This document shows, piece by piece, positions 17,746-27,145 of a stretch of 64,000 nt of DNA (positions are counted from its first letter, which is position 1; the number at the start of each line of letters is the position of its first letter). Source of the stretch: Neoalteromonas flava (GTDB lineage: Bacteria; Pseudomonadota; Gammaproteobacteria; Enterobacterales; Alteromonadaceae). The stretch lies in contig NZ_PEAX01000003.1 of NCBI RefSeq assembly GCF_002807685.1, forward strand, positions 558,001-622,000. The letters run 5' to 3'. The position numbers were made by a program, and so were the translations under genes. The notes beneath the pieces are model-generated. The model did no database searches and was not told the origin of the DNA. It saw nothing but the letters and a program-made list of their open reading frames with translations.

Positions 17746-18531
17746 CTATTTCGGTTGGCAATCAAATACTAACCCGCTGACCTGTGCACTTTTGCTACTC
17801 ATTAAATAGCAGTAGGTTGGCATAATATCGTCAGGTGTTTTTAACTGTGACGGGTCCTCTGCTGGAAATGCCTTGGCTCGCATTGCTGTGCGAGTGCCAC
17901 CCGGATTAACACAATTAAAGCGGATCCGGCTGGGGGAGTACTCGTTGGCCAAAACCTCCATCATCCCTTCAGTCGCGAATTTAGAAATACTGTAAGTACC
18001 CCAAAACTTGCGTCCTTTACGGCCAACTGATGACGTTGTAAAAATTACTGAAGCGCCTAAATCACTTAACTTTAAAGCGGGTAATACGCCTTGCATTAGT
18101 GCAAAGGAAGAATTGACATTAACTTGCATAACATCATTGTATTCCTCTGCTGAAATTTCTGAGAACGGACACAACGCGCCTAGAATACTGGCATTGAGCA
18201 CCACACCGTCTAAGTGACCAAATTGGTCAATGATAGTGCTACCCATTTGGGTGTAATGCTGCGGAGTAGCCCCTTTTAAATCTAAAGGGACAATCGCCGG
18301 CTCGGGACCACCACTGGCCACAATCTCATCATAAACTGCCTCGAGTTTGCTGACAGTTTTACCTAATAAAATGCAAGTTGCACCAAGCGCGGAATAGGTA
18401 GTCGCCAAGGCTTTTCCAATTCCATCGCCAGCACCGGTGATCAAAATGACTTTCCCGTCGAGTTCATTTGGTGTTGCTGAATAGTTGTTTGCAATCGCTA
18501 TTTCGCGTTCAAAAATCTGTGAATTCATCAT
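17746..18531 (-). CDS. yciK: YciK-like short-chain dehydrogenase/reductase
   Basis: An NAD(P)-dependent Rossmann oxidoreductase resembling E. coli YciK. Motifs are ILITGAGDGIGKA (cofactor glycines), LNASILG, the active-site Ser in TSSVGRKGRK, and YSISKFA with catalytic Tyr and Lys. The substrate is not known for the family. The frame is open upstream to 18672, but those residues have no family counterpart, so I place the start at the ATG pair 18531/18528 (MMNSQIFERE, about 260 residues). It stands alone, convergent with glnS. Confidence 0.8.
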   Translation of the reverse strand: MMNSQIFEREIAIANNYSATPNELDGKVILITGAGDGIGKALATTYSALGATCILLGKTVSKLEAVYDEIVASGGPEPAIVPLDLKGATPQHYTQMGSTIIDQFGHLDGVVLNASILGALCPFSEISAEEYNDVMQVNVNSSFALMQGVLPALKLSDLGASVIFTTSSVGRKGRKFWGTYSISKFATEGMMEVLANEYSPSRIRFNCVNPGGTRTAMRAKAFPAEDPSQLKTPDDIMPTYCYLMSSKSAQVSGLVFDCQPK

Positions 18532-18845
18532 GTTGTGATGCAGCCTTAGTTGCATAGTATTGACGAAGCCAAGCAGGCTTCGATAGCAAATGCAGGATGA
18601 TAAACGAAATATACGTGCATTAGCATAAAAATAATTTCTGATTGGCGCGCAAAAGCCGAATTTATGCAACATAATTACAAAGTGTTAACAAACCTTTGCA
18701 ATGTTGCTACAAAGCCCATAATATTACGCTAAAGTTAACTGGTCTTACTTGTTTAATATTTGTTCATTCATGTGAACAGTGCACGTCAAGTACGCACAGT
18801 CTCTATCCATGAACAAGAATAACAATAGAATTGTAGGGAGTCGAA

Positions 18846-21461
18846 ATGAGAAAACTATTAATCAGCAGCAGCATCGCCATGGCGCTAGGCTTGGCGGGTT
18901 GTGGTGGTGGCGAGACAATCGCTGACATCGAAGCTGAAGTGCCGGTAGAGCAACCACAATCAAGGATCGTTTTTGATCCAGGTGCTGGTGAGCTCAACAT
19001 CCCTAACGACTTACTCATGTTGCCTGGCAGCGATGGGTTCTTCGATTACACACTGAATATTCCTGTTGCCGATCCAACGAACTTTGGTGACCCGCAGAAC
19101 GCTTTAAATGTACTTGATGGTTGGGCAACCAGTCATCCATTTGTCATTAATGTGGAAACACCAGACGGTGTTGCGCTTGATGAAACTACTCTATCGGCTG
19201 GTGTACATATTTTCGAAGCGACACTCGGACTTGATCAGTCAGATCCTGATTGTGCAGCGATTCGCGTGCCGAGTGCAGGCTGTAAAGTGGGCGATAAATT
19301 AGTATTCGGTCAAGACTTTGTGATGAGTCTCAGCGGCCCAAATACCATCAATGTTGTTCCATTGAATCCATTAAAAGCAGGTTCAGGACACGTATTGGTA
19401 ATGACTAATGCCCTGAAAGATACCACAGGTAAATCGGTCGCAGGCTCGACCACGTGGGAGCTGGTCGCACAAGATCCTAACGTCTTACCATTATCCAGCC
19501 CTTCGCAGTTATCGTTACAGAACCTAATCAACTCACACATTCTTGCTTTATCAAGTGTGGGCTTCTCGCGTGATGAGATTACGTATGTGTCTGCATTTAC
19601 TACACAATCAACGCTTTCTACGATGGAAACATTGAAGCAAGTCATGATTGCTGAGTTCGCCGCGCGCGCGCAAGCTGGTGACCCTGCCGCGGGTGAAGCA
19701 TTACCCGCAATAGTAGTGACCGATGCTACTGGACCGCAGAATGTTATGGAAACATTGGGGTTGGTTTCAGCACAAGCCGTTGCTGGAGCTGTTCAGCTAG
19801 GTATTAGCCAGTTACCGCCGGAAGCAGCGCCATTAATCCCACTAATTGAAGCGACTGATTTCTCAGCCTTACAAACCTGTAATGGCTTATTTGGTACAGT
19901 TGGCGGTCAACTTGCACCGGTATGGGGTGCGGTGAATGATTTTGCTGTCGCAGTATCAACCGGTATTCTGCAGCAAGCTGGTCCTTTCTGTGCAGCAACG
20001 CGCATGGAAGGTACAATATCTTTACCATATTACTCTGCGCTTCCAAGTGCAGAAAATCCGTTCGCTCCAATCAATGAGTTTTGGGAAGCGGCTTGTGATA
20101 GCGGAATTGTGTTAGCCGGCGCTCCGCAAGAAGTGCTTGCAGCAGCGACTCCTGGGCCTAATGCGGCGTTTTGTCAGCAAGTCGGTTTAGCTGATTTGCG
20201 TATCAATGGCCAGAAGTTGGATCCAGCGCGAAATATTACGAAGTTTAACCCGGTACCGCAGCCCAAAGGCAGCAACATGGGTGACGAAGTATTAGACGTT
20301 CAGATTACTATTCCTAACCCTGCGCTTGCAACCGCATTGGGTTTCCCAATTGAAAAGCCTGAAGCTGGATGGCCGGTAGTGATTTTGGCGCACGGTATTA
20401 CGTCGAAAAAAGAAGATATGTTGGCCATTACTGGCGCGCTTTCTCTGGCGGGTTACGCAACCGTTGCTATCGACCAGCCACTGCACGGAAGTCGCGGCTT
20501 TGACTTAAGTGAATTTGGCATTCCGGCCTTACTTAACACAACCAACGATGACGAAGCCTATCCGGGTAACTCTGCAACGGTTTACATGAACCTAGCGAGT
20601 TTACCAACAGCACGAGACAATTTACGCCAGTCAGTATCTGATTTGTTGGGTTTGCGTCTTGGTTTGAATGCTTTCGTTGATACGTCAGCCAGCCAAATTG
20701 GTGACATTAATGCGTTTGATGTATCGGTAATGGGTGTTTCATTAGGTGCTATCACTGGCGGTAATTTTGCAGCCATTGCCAACACTTCTCTAGGCAACCC
20801 TTTAATCGATAATTTCTTCGCTATTCAAGCGGCCTCGCTTGAATCTCCAGGTGGCGGTTTAGCTGGGTTCCTGCTTGAAAGTGGTGCTTTTGGTGGCTTG
20901 ATCCGAGGTCTGTTATTGAGCCAGTCTTCACCAGAGTTCCAAGGTTTGCTGATGCAACTATACGGTACAACCGATGTGTCTGAGGCACAGTTAACTGCTG
21001 CCGTAAGTGCATTTGAAGGTGCGTTGACGCCAGAGCAAGCAGCCAGTGTAAATGCCGTATTTGCGCAATTTGCTTTCGCTGCACAAACTGTCTTGGATGC
21101 CGCGGACCCAATCACATACGGTGCTCGTTTGGGCTCAAATACACCGGTGCACATGATGTCAGTTGTGGGCGATGGTGGTGATAATCTGCCAGACCAAGTG
21201 ATCCCAATTTCTACAGCTTTACCATTAGCTGGCCAGATCCCATTGGCACGTCAAATTGGTCTTGAGCAAGTGGTATCAACGATCACAAGTACAGAACCAT
21301 TAAGCGGCCACGTATGGTTTAACGAAGGTGCACACGCATCGAGCTTAAACCCTGCATCAAGCCCAGCGGTTACGACTGAAATGCAACGTCAAGTTGCTGG
21401 TTTTATCGCGAGTAAGGCCCGTTTACTGCCAATTACTAACGAAGCCGTTATTGCTAACTAA
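18846..21461 (+). CDS. Pla-1/cef (VolA-type) surface lipase lipoprotein
   Basis: An 871-residue lipoprotein with signal peptide and ideal lipobox (GLAGC, Cys19), followed by a glycine run and an acidic linker. The N-terminal portion resembles the bacterial virulence-factor lipase N-terminal domain. The C-terminal alpha/beta-hydrolase part shows ILAHGITSKKED (oxyanion region, about residue 515) and the nucleophile elbow GVSLGAITG with Ser632. Relatives include the Pla-1/cef lipase and Vibrio VolA, a surface lysophospholipase that releases fatty acids from phospholipids. It is monocistronic with its own terminator. Surface exposure here is inferred from the family. Confidence 0.85.
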   Translation: MRKLLISSSIAMALGLAGCGGGETIADIEAEVPVEQPQSRIVFDPGAGELNIPNDLLMLPGSDGFFDYTLNIPVADPTNFGDPQNALNVLDGWATSHPFVINVETPDGVALDETTLSAGVHIFEATLGLDQSDPDCAAIRVPSAGCKVGDKLVFGQDFVMSLSGPNTINVVPLNPLKAGSGHVLVMTNALKDTTGKSVAGSTTWELVAQDPNVLPLSSPSQLSLQNLINSHILALSSVGFSRDEITYVSAFTTQSTLSTMETLKQVMIAEFAARAQAGDPAAGEALPAIVVTDATGPQNVMETLGLVSAQAVAGAVQLGISQLPPEAAPLIPLIEATDFSALQTCNGLFGTVGGQLAPVWGAVNDFAVAVSTGILQQAGPFCAATRMEGTISLPYYSALPSAENPFAPINEFWEAACDSGIVLAGAPQEVLAAATPGPNAAFCQQVGLADLRINGQKLDPARNITKFNPVPQPKGSNMGDEVLDVQITIPNPALATALGFPIEKPEAGWPVVILAHGITSKKEDMLAITGALSLAGYATVAIDQPLHGSRGFDLSEFGIPALLNTTNDDEAYPGNSATVYMNLASLPTARDNLRQSVSDLLGLRLGLNAFVDTSASQIGDINAFDVSVMGVSLGAITGGNFAAIANTSLGNPLIDNFFAIQAASLESPGGGLAGFLLESGAFGGLIRGLLLSQSSPEFQGLLMQLYGTTDVSEAQLTAAVSAFEGALTPEQAASVNAVFAQFAFAAQTVLDAADPITYGARLGSNTPVHMMSVVGDGGDNLPDQVIPISTALPLAGQIPLARQIGLEQVVSTITSTEPLSGHVWFNEGAHASSLNPASSPAVTTEMQRQVAGFIASKARLLPITNEAVIAN

Positions 21462-21472
21462 TAATAACTACA

Positions 21473-21507
21473 TCATAAAAAGGCCGGCATATGCCGGCTT
21501 TTTTTAT
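21473..21507 (+). terminator. Rho-independent terminator of the lipase gene
   Basis: GCCGGC-ATAT-GCCGGC stem with flanking A and T runs (AAAAAG before, CTTTTTTT after), 20 bp past the lipase stop codon. Confidence 0.9.
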
Positions 21508-21843
21508 GCCGTAGGTTAAAGCGAGCTGGTTTTACTATGTTTGCTTGAAAAAGCATCAAAGTGCTCTGCAACTTTGTCAAACGAACAAGGCTGCTAGCTA
21601 TTAATTCTTACTTAATCTTGATGAATTTAACAACAGTTCGGGGAAAAACGTTTGACTAACATCTTATAATAGCTGGGGAGATAACGGTGTAGTTCGAGCT
21701 TAACCTTTAACCTGAAATGATATTTGTTTGGTCATAAAGTCATGGAGTTAGCGTGCTCTTCACAGTACCATATGAACTACCATTTTATTGAAAGCACGCG
21801 TGGCTTTCAGTGACTAATTTTCGTTTTTATCATCGAGGTTACA
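21508..21843 (+). other. 336-bp region upstream of sohB
   Basis: No reading frame is supported. A TATAAT at 21665-21670 could be a -10 element for sohB, but no good -35 lies at the right distance. A short inverted repeat GAAAGC-ACGCGTG-GCTTTC occurs near 21790-21810, followed by T-rich sequence. No known RNA family was recognised. Confidence 0.4.
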
Positions 21844-22857
21844 TTGGAATTTCTATACGAGTATGGCGTTTTTCTCGCCAAAGCAGTCACCATCGTTATC
21901 GCTATTGTAATTATCATCGCCAGTATCGCAGCCCAGGCTGGTAAACAAACTAAGGAAGGTGGGGAGTTATTAATTGAGTCCTTATCGGAAAAACTGGATT
22001 CACTGATTGAGCATGCGCAACACAAACTGTTGACCAAAGAGCAGTTAAAGGCGTTAAAAAAAGCCCAGAAGAAAGATAAGAAGGCAACCAAAGACGATGC
22101 CAAGAAAACCCATCTCTTCGTCATTGATTTTAAAGGGTCTATGGATGCGCATGAGGTAGAGAATTTACGTAAAGAAGTCACTGCAATTATCAGCATCGCT
22201 GATGAAAAAGACCAGGTGTTAGTTAATGTTGAGAGTGGTGGTGGCGTTGTACATGGGTATGGTTTAGCGGCATCACAGTTACAACGGTTGCGCGACCACG
22301 GGTTAGATTTAACGGTAGCGGTAGATAAGGTGGCAGCGAGTGGCGGTTACATGATGGCTTGTGTAGCTAACCGTATCATTGCATCGCGATTTGCGATAAT
22401 TGGCTCGATAGGCGTTATTGCACAGCTACCAAACTTCAACAAGATCCTAAAAAAGAATGATATTGAATTTGAGCAACATACCGCGGGTGAATACAAGCGG
22501 ACGTTGACCATGTTCGGTGAAAACAACGAAGCTGGTCGTCAAAAATTCCGTGAAGAGCTTGAAGATGTGCATGGTATGTTCAAAGGTTTTGTGAAGAATA
22601 ATCGACCGGAGTTGGATATTGATACCGTAGCAACTGGTGAGTATTGGTATGGCGAACGTGCGCAAACACTGGGGCTAGTTGATGATATTCAAACATCTGA
22701 TGACTTCATTCTTGCCGCAAATAAAGAAAAGAAAGTATTTAAGGTTGCTTATACGAGCAAGAAATCTATGGCTGAGAAGCTTGGGCTGAGTGTTGCTAAT
22801 GGTGCAGAGCAATTGTTTATGAAAATGTGGGAGCGTTCCCAGTCGCTGTTTAAATGA
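21844..22857 (+). CDS. sohB: SohB inner-membrane S49 serine protease
   Basis: A 337-residue membrane protease of the SppA/SohB (S49) family that acts on the periplasmic side of the inner membrane; its multicopy expression suppresses htrA defects in E. coli. It has one N-terminal membrane segment (about 8-28), a charged, Lys-rich linker (about 60-90) and the protease domain beginning VIDFKGSMDAHEV. The Ser/Lys dyad is Ser166 in AASGGYMMAC and Lys218 in EYKRTL. The start is a TTG at 21844, chosen because MEFLYEYGVFLAK aligns with E. coli SohB and GAGG lies 6 bp upstream. The stop overlaps the next gene by 4 bp (ATGA). Confidence 0.93.
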   Translation: MEFLYEYGVFLAKAVTIVIAIVIIIASIAAQAGKQTKEGGELLIESLSEKLDSLIEHAQHKLLTKEQLKALKKAQKKDKKATKDDAKKTHLFVIDFKGSMDAHEVENLRKEVTAIISIADEKDQVLVNVESGGGVVHGYGLAASQLQRLRDHGLDLTVAVDKVAASGGYMMACVANRIIASRFAIIGSIGVIAQLPNFNKILKKNDIEFEQHTAGEYKRTLTMFGENNEAGRQKFREELEDVHGMFKGFVKNNRPELDIDTVATGEYWYGERAQTLGLVDDIQTSDDFILAANKEKKVFKVAYTSKKSMAEKLGLSVANGAEQLFMKMWERSQSLFK

Positions 22858-23483
22858 GTCAAAAAACCAAAGCGAAAATCCTCGCGACCGCTGAGGTGTT
22901 ATTTGCCAAGCAGGGTTTTACGCATACCTCTATGCGCATGATAACCGAACAAGCAGGGGTAAATCTTGCTGCCGTGAATTATCATTTCGGCAGTAAAAAG
23001 AACCTTATACAAGCAGTGTTTAAGTTTTATCTCGATTTGGTTATTCCACAGATGGACGTACACTTAAAACAACTCGCAAGCATGGATGCGGCAAAGGTTG
23101 AAGACGTTATCAGGTGTATTGTTGAACCATTAGAAAGCATTGAAAATTATCGTCCACTGGGAACTGCAACATTTGTTCAGTTATTGGGACGGGGCTACAG
23201 TGAAACTCAGGGGCACTTGCGTAGTTTTATCCTCGGTACCTATGGTGAAACCTTATCAGCGTTGATGGCGCAGTTTAGGCGCAGCTTACCCAAAGTAAGT
23301 AACGAAGAGTTGTTTTGGCGACTACATTTTGCGTTGGGGAGTTTTGTGTTTTCGATGTCCTCCAGCCAGGCATTGTTAGAAATTGCTGAGGCAGATTTTA
23401 ATGCATCGCCTAGTTTTCATCCGTTAACTGAACGTTTAGCAAAATTTGTTACCGCTGGCATTGCTGGCGAGTTTAACGCGTAA
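22854..23483 (+). CDS. PsrA-like TetR-family regulator
   Basis: A 209-residue TetR regulator. The helix-turn-helix lies in residues about 25-45 (MRMITEQAGVNLAAVNYHFGSKKNLIQAVF), and the C-terminal domain contains GHLRSFI and ELFWRLHFALGSFVFSMS. These match Pseudomonas PsrA, which senses long-chain acyl-CoA and represses beta-oxidation genes. The ATG overlaps the sohB stop (ATGA), so the two are translated in a coupled manner. Regulation of fatty-acid breakdown is the likely role, but it is inferred from similarity recalled by eye. Its 3' end overlaps a decayed frame on the other strand by 11 bp. Confidence 0.75.
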   Translation: MSQKTKAKILATAEVLFAKQGFTHTSMRMITEQAGVNLAAVNYHFGSKKNLIQAVFKFYLDLVIPQMDVHLKQLASMDAAKVEDVIRCIVEPLESIENYRPLGTATFVQLLGRGYSETQGHLRSFILGTYGETLSALMAQFRRSLPKVSNEELFWRLHFALGSFVFSMSSSQALLEIAEADFNASPSFHPLTERLAKFVTAGIAGEFNA

Positions 23484-23766
23484 GCTTTGTCTTTGCCCTC
23501 TTGAAGTCTCCATCAAAGCTAAGCGATAGGTATTCTCCCGCTTGCATAACTTTGACACTTTCTGGAAAGCTAACAACCACTATTACAAAATTGTCTTGCT
23601 TATCATACTGGCGCTAATAAACGTCAATGCCAACACACACTTTTACATTATTGAAAGGACTTAATTCCACATCAGCATATTTTGGAGCTTGCACTTCATT
23701 GGCTCCTATATATGTAAAGAAGAGTAGGGCCGCTAAACCAAGAATATGTGCTAAAAAGTCGTGGTG
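23473..23766 (-). pseudogene. Possible decayed gene for a small exported protein
   Basis: On the minus strand one frame runs from 23766 to a TAA at 23473-23475, broken by a single TAG at 23614-23616. It reads like protein: a signal-peptide-like start (LGLAALLFFTYIGANE), then VELSPFNNVKVCVGIDVY, the stop, and after it QDNFVIVVVSFPESVKV and GEYLSLSFDGDF. No ATG, GTG or TTG is available at the start. This suggests a recently inactivated gene of about 97 codons, overlapping the tetR 3' end by 11 bp. I do not recognise the family. A chance frame is possible. Confidence 0.4.
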
Positions 23767-23793
23767 CTAAAAGATTTAGTTTGCTTGCGCAAA

Positions 23794-23819
23794 AAAAAGT
23801 CCGGAAAACCGGACTTTTT
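23794..23819. terminator. Terminator of rne, also usable from the tetR side
   Basis: AAAAAGTCCGG-AAAA-CCGGACTTTTT hairpin, 22 bp beyond the rne stop. On the minus strand it is followed by an extended T run; on the plus strand by T5, so it can serve both converging units. Confidence 0.88.
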
Positions 23820-23841
23820 AAGATGTGCTTGCTGATTTGCG

Positions 23842-26652
23842 TTAATCGACGCTTGCTGGAGAAGCCATCGGCGCTTTAGCTGAAGACTTCACCGACGCCA
23901 TTGCCGCAAACTTACCAGAGGTGATCAGCTCTGGGCGTTGCTCCTGAGCCAATTCAGTTATGGTCAATTCACCAAATTCGTAGTCAACAGGTTGCGGCTT
24001 CGCCATTGGGTGACTTGCACGCATAACTTTAATTGTCACCGGTTTATCCGCGACAGTTGGTTGTGCAAACAAATCTTTCACCACTGGGGCTGTTTCTACC
24101 GGCTTTTCAACTGGACTTACTTCACTAACTGGCTCTGATGTAGCAGGGTTATCTGCCTCGACAGCAGTATTCGCAGCAACATCTGATGGAGAAGTCTCAG
24201 ACGATGGCTCGGATTGAAGAACTTCTTTGCTAGTTTTTTCGTTAGTTAATTTGTCGTTTTCAACAGCCACTGGAGCGTCGAAGTTTAACTCATCTTGCGT
24301 CACTTCTGCGTCATTTGCCTGCTTCTTGCGTTTCTGTCCTGCAGCTCTAGTATGACGAGGTGAGCGACGATTGCGGCTATTATTGAGCGATTTTTCGTCG
24401 CCATCGTTTGCTGTACTAGTTTCATCAGGAGCTTCACCAGCGGTGGCTGACACCTCTTCTGGTTGAACGTCTGCCGCTGGCGCTTGTGTTTCAGCTTTGG
24501 GTGCCTGGCGTTTTGGTTTAGACGCTTTGGGTGGCTTGCTCTCCGCAGTTACCGCGTCATTGTCAGTTTTAGCTTGTGCTTGATCTAGCGCTGACGCTTG
24601 CTGGTCTAGCGTATTATTGTCAGACGCTTTATCAGCACGTACGCTCTTACGATTATTGCGACGACTACGACGCTCTTTCACTTGCTCGGTAGCAGTGTCA
24701 GTTTCGGCGTTTGTCTCAACATTTCCTTCAGCAGCAGTATTTCGACGATTACGACCGCGAGTACGCTTATCATTCTGATTGCGACGCTGCTTTTCGTCTC
24801 CTTGGCCTTCTTTTCTCGCTGCGGTAGATTCTTCATTGTCGCGCTTTACAGCTTTACGATTATCATTATTACGACGTTGATTTGACTTAGCATTGCGTGA
24901 ACGGTTATTGCGTTTGTTTTGCTGGCGGCCATCTTTACGCTTAGTTTGTTTCTTGGGTTGTTCTTCTTCTGCAAATAGTGCTTTGACCCAGCTGACAAGT
25001 TTACTCACAACACCAGGCTCTTTGGCTGCTTGAGGAGCAGGGCTCGGTGCTGGTTGTGGTGGAGCAACTAGACCTTGCAAGGCTGGTTCTTCTCGCTTAA
25101 CCGCAGGCGCTGCATGCTTGTCGTCTATTTCATTGCCAACATCTACAAGCTCAACCGTGTAGCTTGCGTCAGTGATCTGCTCATCAACGCGACGACGTTC
25201 AATTTTGTAATGCGGGGTTTCTAAATTTGGGTTAGGCAACAACACAAGTTGAACGTTGTGGCGTTTCTCGATTGACTGAACCGCTTTACGTTTTTCATTG
25301 AGTAAGTAAGTCGCAACACTAACCGGTAATTGCGCTTCTAATTGATGTGTGTTCTCTTTGATACTCTCTTCTTCCAAAATCCTTAAAATGGATAATGCAA
25401 GAGATTCTGTTCCTCGCACCGTACCGTGACCACTGCAGCGCGGGCATACGTTATAGGCGGAGTCACCGAGCGAAGGACGCAGACGTTGTCGCGACATTTC
25501 AAGCAAACCAAAGCGTGAAATACGACCTATTTGGACGCGAGCGCGATCAGGGCCAACTGCATTTTGCATACGGTTTTCAACTTCACGCTGATTACGTACA
25601 GGGGTCATGTCGATAAAGTCAATCACTACCAGACCACCGAGGTCACGTAAACGTAACTGACGCGCAATTTCGTCCGCTGCCTCTAAATTGGTGTTTAGTG
25701 CAGTTTCTTCAATGTCGCCCCCTTTAGTAGCGCGGGCGGAGTTAATATCGATAGAGGTTAATGCTTCGGTTGGGTCAATGACAATTGAACCGCCTGAAGG
25801 CAAACGAACTTCACGTTGAAACGCGGATTCGATTTGACTCTCAATTTGATAATGACTGAATAAGGGGACTTCACCCTTATACAGTTTTACTCGATTAACA
25901 AAATCGGGACGCACTAATTGGATGTGCTGCAACGCCTGCTCATAAATAGACTGCTTATCGATGAGTATTTCACCGATGTCACGTCTTAAGTAATCGCGGA
26001 TGGCGCGCACGATAACATTGCTTTCTTGGTGAATGAGAAACGGTGCGGGGCGCTCTTCAGCGACTTTACTGATAGCATCCCAATGGGTAATCAGAACGCT
26101 TAAGTCCCACGCGAGTTCTTCGTAGGATTTGCCAACTCCAGCAGTGCGAACAATCAAGCCCATTCCAGTAGGCAGATCGAGCTGATTTAAGGCTTGCTTT
26201 AATTCTGTACGTTCATCACCTTCAATACGACGTGAGATACCGCCAGCGCGAGGGTTATTTGGCATTAATACCAAATAGCTTCCAGCAAGTGAAATGAAGG
26301 TCGTTAGCGCCGCACCTTTTTGGCCACGTTCTTCTTTATCAATTTGAACGATAACTTCCTGACCTTCCTTGATCACGTCCTTAATACTAGGGCGACCTTC
26401 GAATCTATAGCCGTCAGGGAAGTAGGTTTTGGCAATTTCTTTAAGAGGGAGGAAACCATGGCGCTCAGCACCATAATCAACAAATGCAGCTTCAAGACTT
26501 GGCTCTACGCGGGTAATTGTACCTTTATAGATGTTTGCCTTTTTTTGTTCGTGTCCAGGGCTTTCAATATCTAAATCGTAGAGTTTTTGCCCGTCTACAA
26601 GGGCGACCCGCAACTCTTCTTGTTGAGTCGCATTGATCAGCATTCTTTTCAT
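23842..26652 (-). CDS. rne: Ribonuclease E
   Basis: The essential endoribonuclease that starts mRNA decay, processes rRNA and tRNA and scaffolds the degradosome. The start [19 protein letters not shown] at 26652 is nearly identical to E. coli; the frame stays open 12 codons further but this lacks support. The S1 domain (about 36-118), catalytic Asp residues in SIDINSARA and VVIDFIDM, and the zinc link CPRCSGHG (about residue 404) are intact. The Pro-rich linker and a helix [13 protein letters not shown] correspond to the membrane-binding segment A. The remaining about 350 residues are an Arg/Lys/Asn-rich, disordered RNA-binding scaffold and an acidic stretch. The product is about 936 residues. 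Confidence 0.97.
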   Translation of the reverse strand: MKRMLINATQQEELRVALVDGQKLYDLDIESPGHEQKKANIYKGTITRVEPSLEAAFVDYGAERHGFLPLKEIAKTYFPDGYRFEGRPSIKDVIKEGQEVIVQIDKEERGQKGAALTTFISLAGSYLVLMPNNPRAGGISRRIEGDERTELKQALNQLDLPTGMGLIVRTAGVGKSYEELAWDLSVLITHWDAISKVAEERPAPFLIHQESNVIVRAIRDYLRRDIGEILIDKQSIYEQALQHIQLVRPDFVNRVKLYKGEVPLFSHYQIESQIESAFQREVRLPSGGSIVIDPTEALTSIDINSARATKGGDIEETALNTNLEAADEIARQLRLRDLGGLVVIDFIDMTPVRNQREVENRMQNAVGPDRARVQIGRISRFGLLEMSRQRLRPSLGDSAYNVCPRCSGHGTVRGTESLALSILRILEEESIKENTHQLEAQLPVSVATYLLNEKRKAVQSIEKRHNVQLVLLPNPNLETPHYKIERRRVDEQITDASYTVELVDVGNEIDDKHAAPAVKREEPALQGLVAPPQPAPSPAPQAAKEPGVVSKLVSWVKALFAEEEQPKKQTKRKDGRQQNKRNNRSRNAKSNQRRNNDNRKAVKRDNEESTAARKEGQGDEKQRRNQNDKRTRGRNRRNTAAEGNVETNAETDTATEQVKERRSRRNNRKSVRADKASDNNTLDQQASALDQAQAKTDNDAVTAESKPPKASKPKRQAPKAETQAPAADVQPEEVSATAGEAPDETSTANDGDEKSLNNSRNRRSPRHTRAAGQKRKKQANDAEVTQDELNFDAPVAVENDKLTNEKTSKEVLQSEPSSETSPSDVAANTAVEADNPATSEPVSEVSPVEKPVETAPVVKDLFAQPTVADKPVTIKVMRASHPMAKPQPVDYEFGELTITELAQEQRPELITSGKFAAMASVKSSAKAPMASPASVD

Positions 26653-27145
26653 TTTATCTTTCTCAGTTTTACACCGATAAAGACACACAGCAGGACCGCA
26701 CGACTGTACGGGACGTCATCACGACGAGCGCTAGCGCGAGAGAAGCCAATTAACTCTTATTAATAATCTCCTTCTTTCTCAGGAGTTTATTGTGTTTCCG
26801 AGTGTCGGGAAGGCAAAACCCTAACATTTACTTTTTCTTTTTATTAAGCGTTGTTTACCCGCTTAATATTATCCAATTCTGTATTTGTATTTATCGGCGA
26901 TTTTAATGTTTATCGCTTTGCAAATGACCCCGGTTCCAAATGTAGGCAAGGGGGTTAATTTCATCATTTGCTAAAATTGTATCTAGTTTGCGCGTTCGTT
27001 GGCGCGACGATACATGATCCGTTTGAAGTGTTAGCGAATGTCATAACGCTCTCTTCGGACGGCGTATTATCACTTTTTTTCTGTGAACTAGCAAGTAAAC
27101 AAAATACTATTCGGAATGGAATCGAAATGGGTTACACTGCGCGCC
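26653..27145 (-). promoter_or_regulatory. Long rne 5' leader and divergent rne/rluC promoter region
   Basis: About 490 bp with no supported gene. The part next to rne (26653-26830) is rich in short inverted repeats when read on the minus strand, for example CGTC-GTGAT-GACG and GCGCTAGCGC. E. coli rne has a roughly 360-nt leader whose hairpins let RNase E control its own message; a similar leader is likely here. I could not align individual hairpins to the known rne5 element, so that identity is an inference. The remainder is AT-rich. Confidence 0.45.

Noticed and set aside
21641-21655. PsrA-operator-like AAAAACGTTTG before sohB
   Set aside because: The half-sites lack the usual spacer, so the match is no better than chance for AT-rich sequence.
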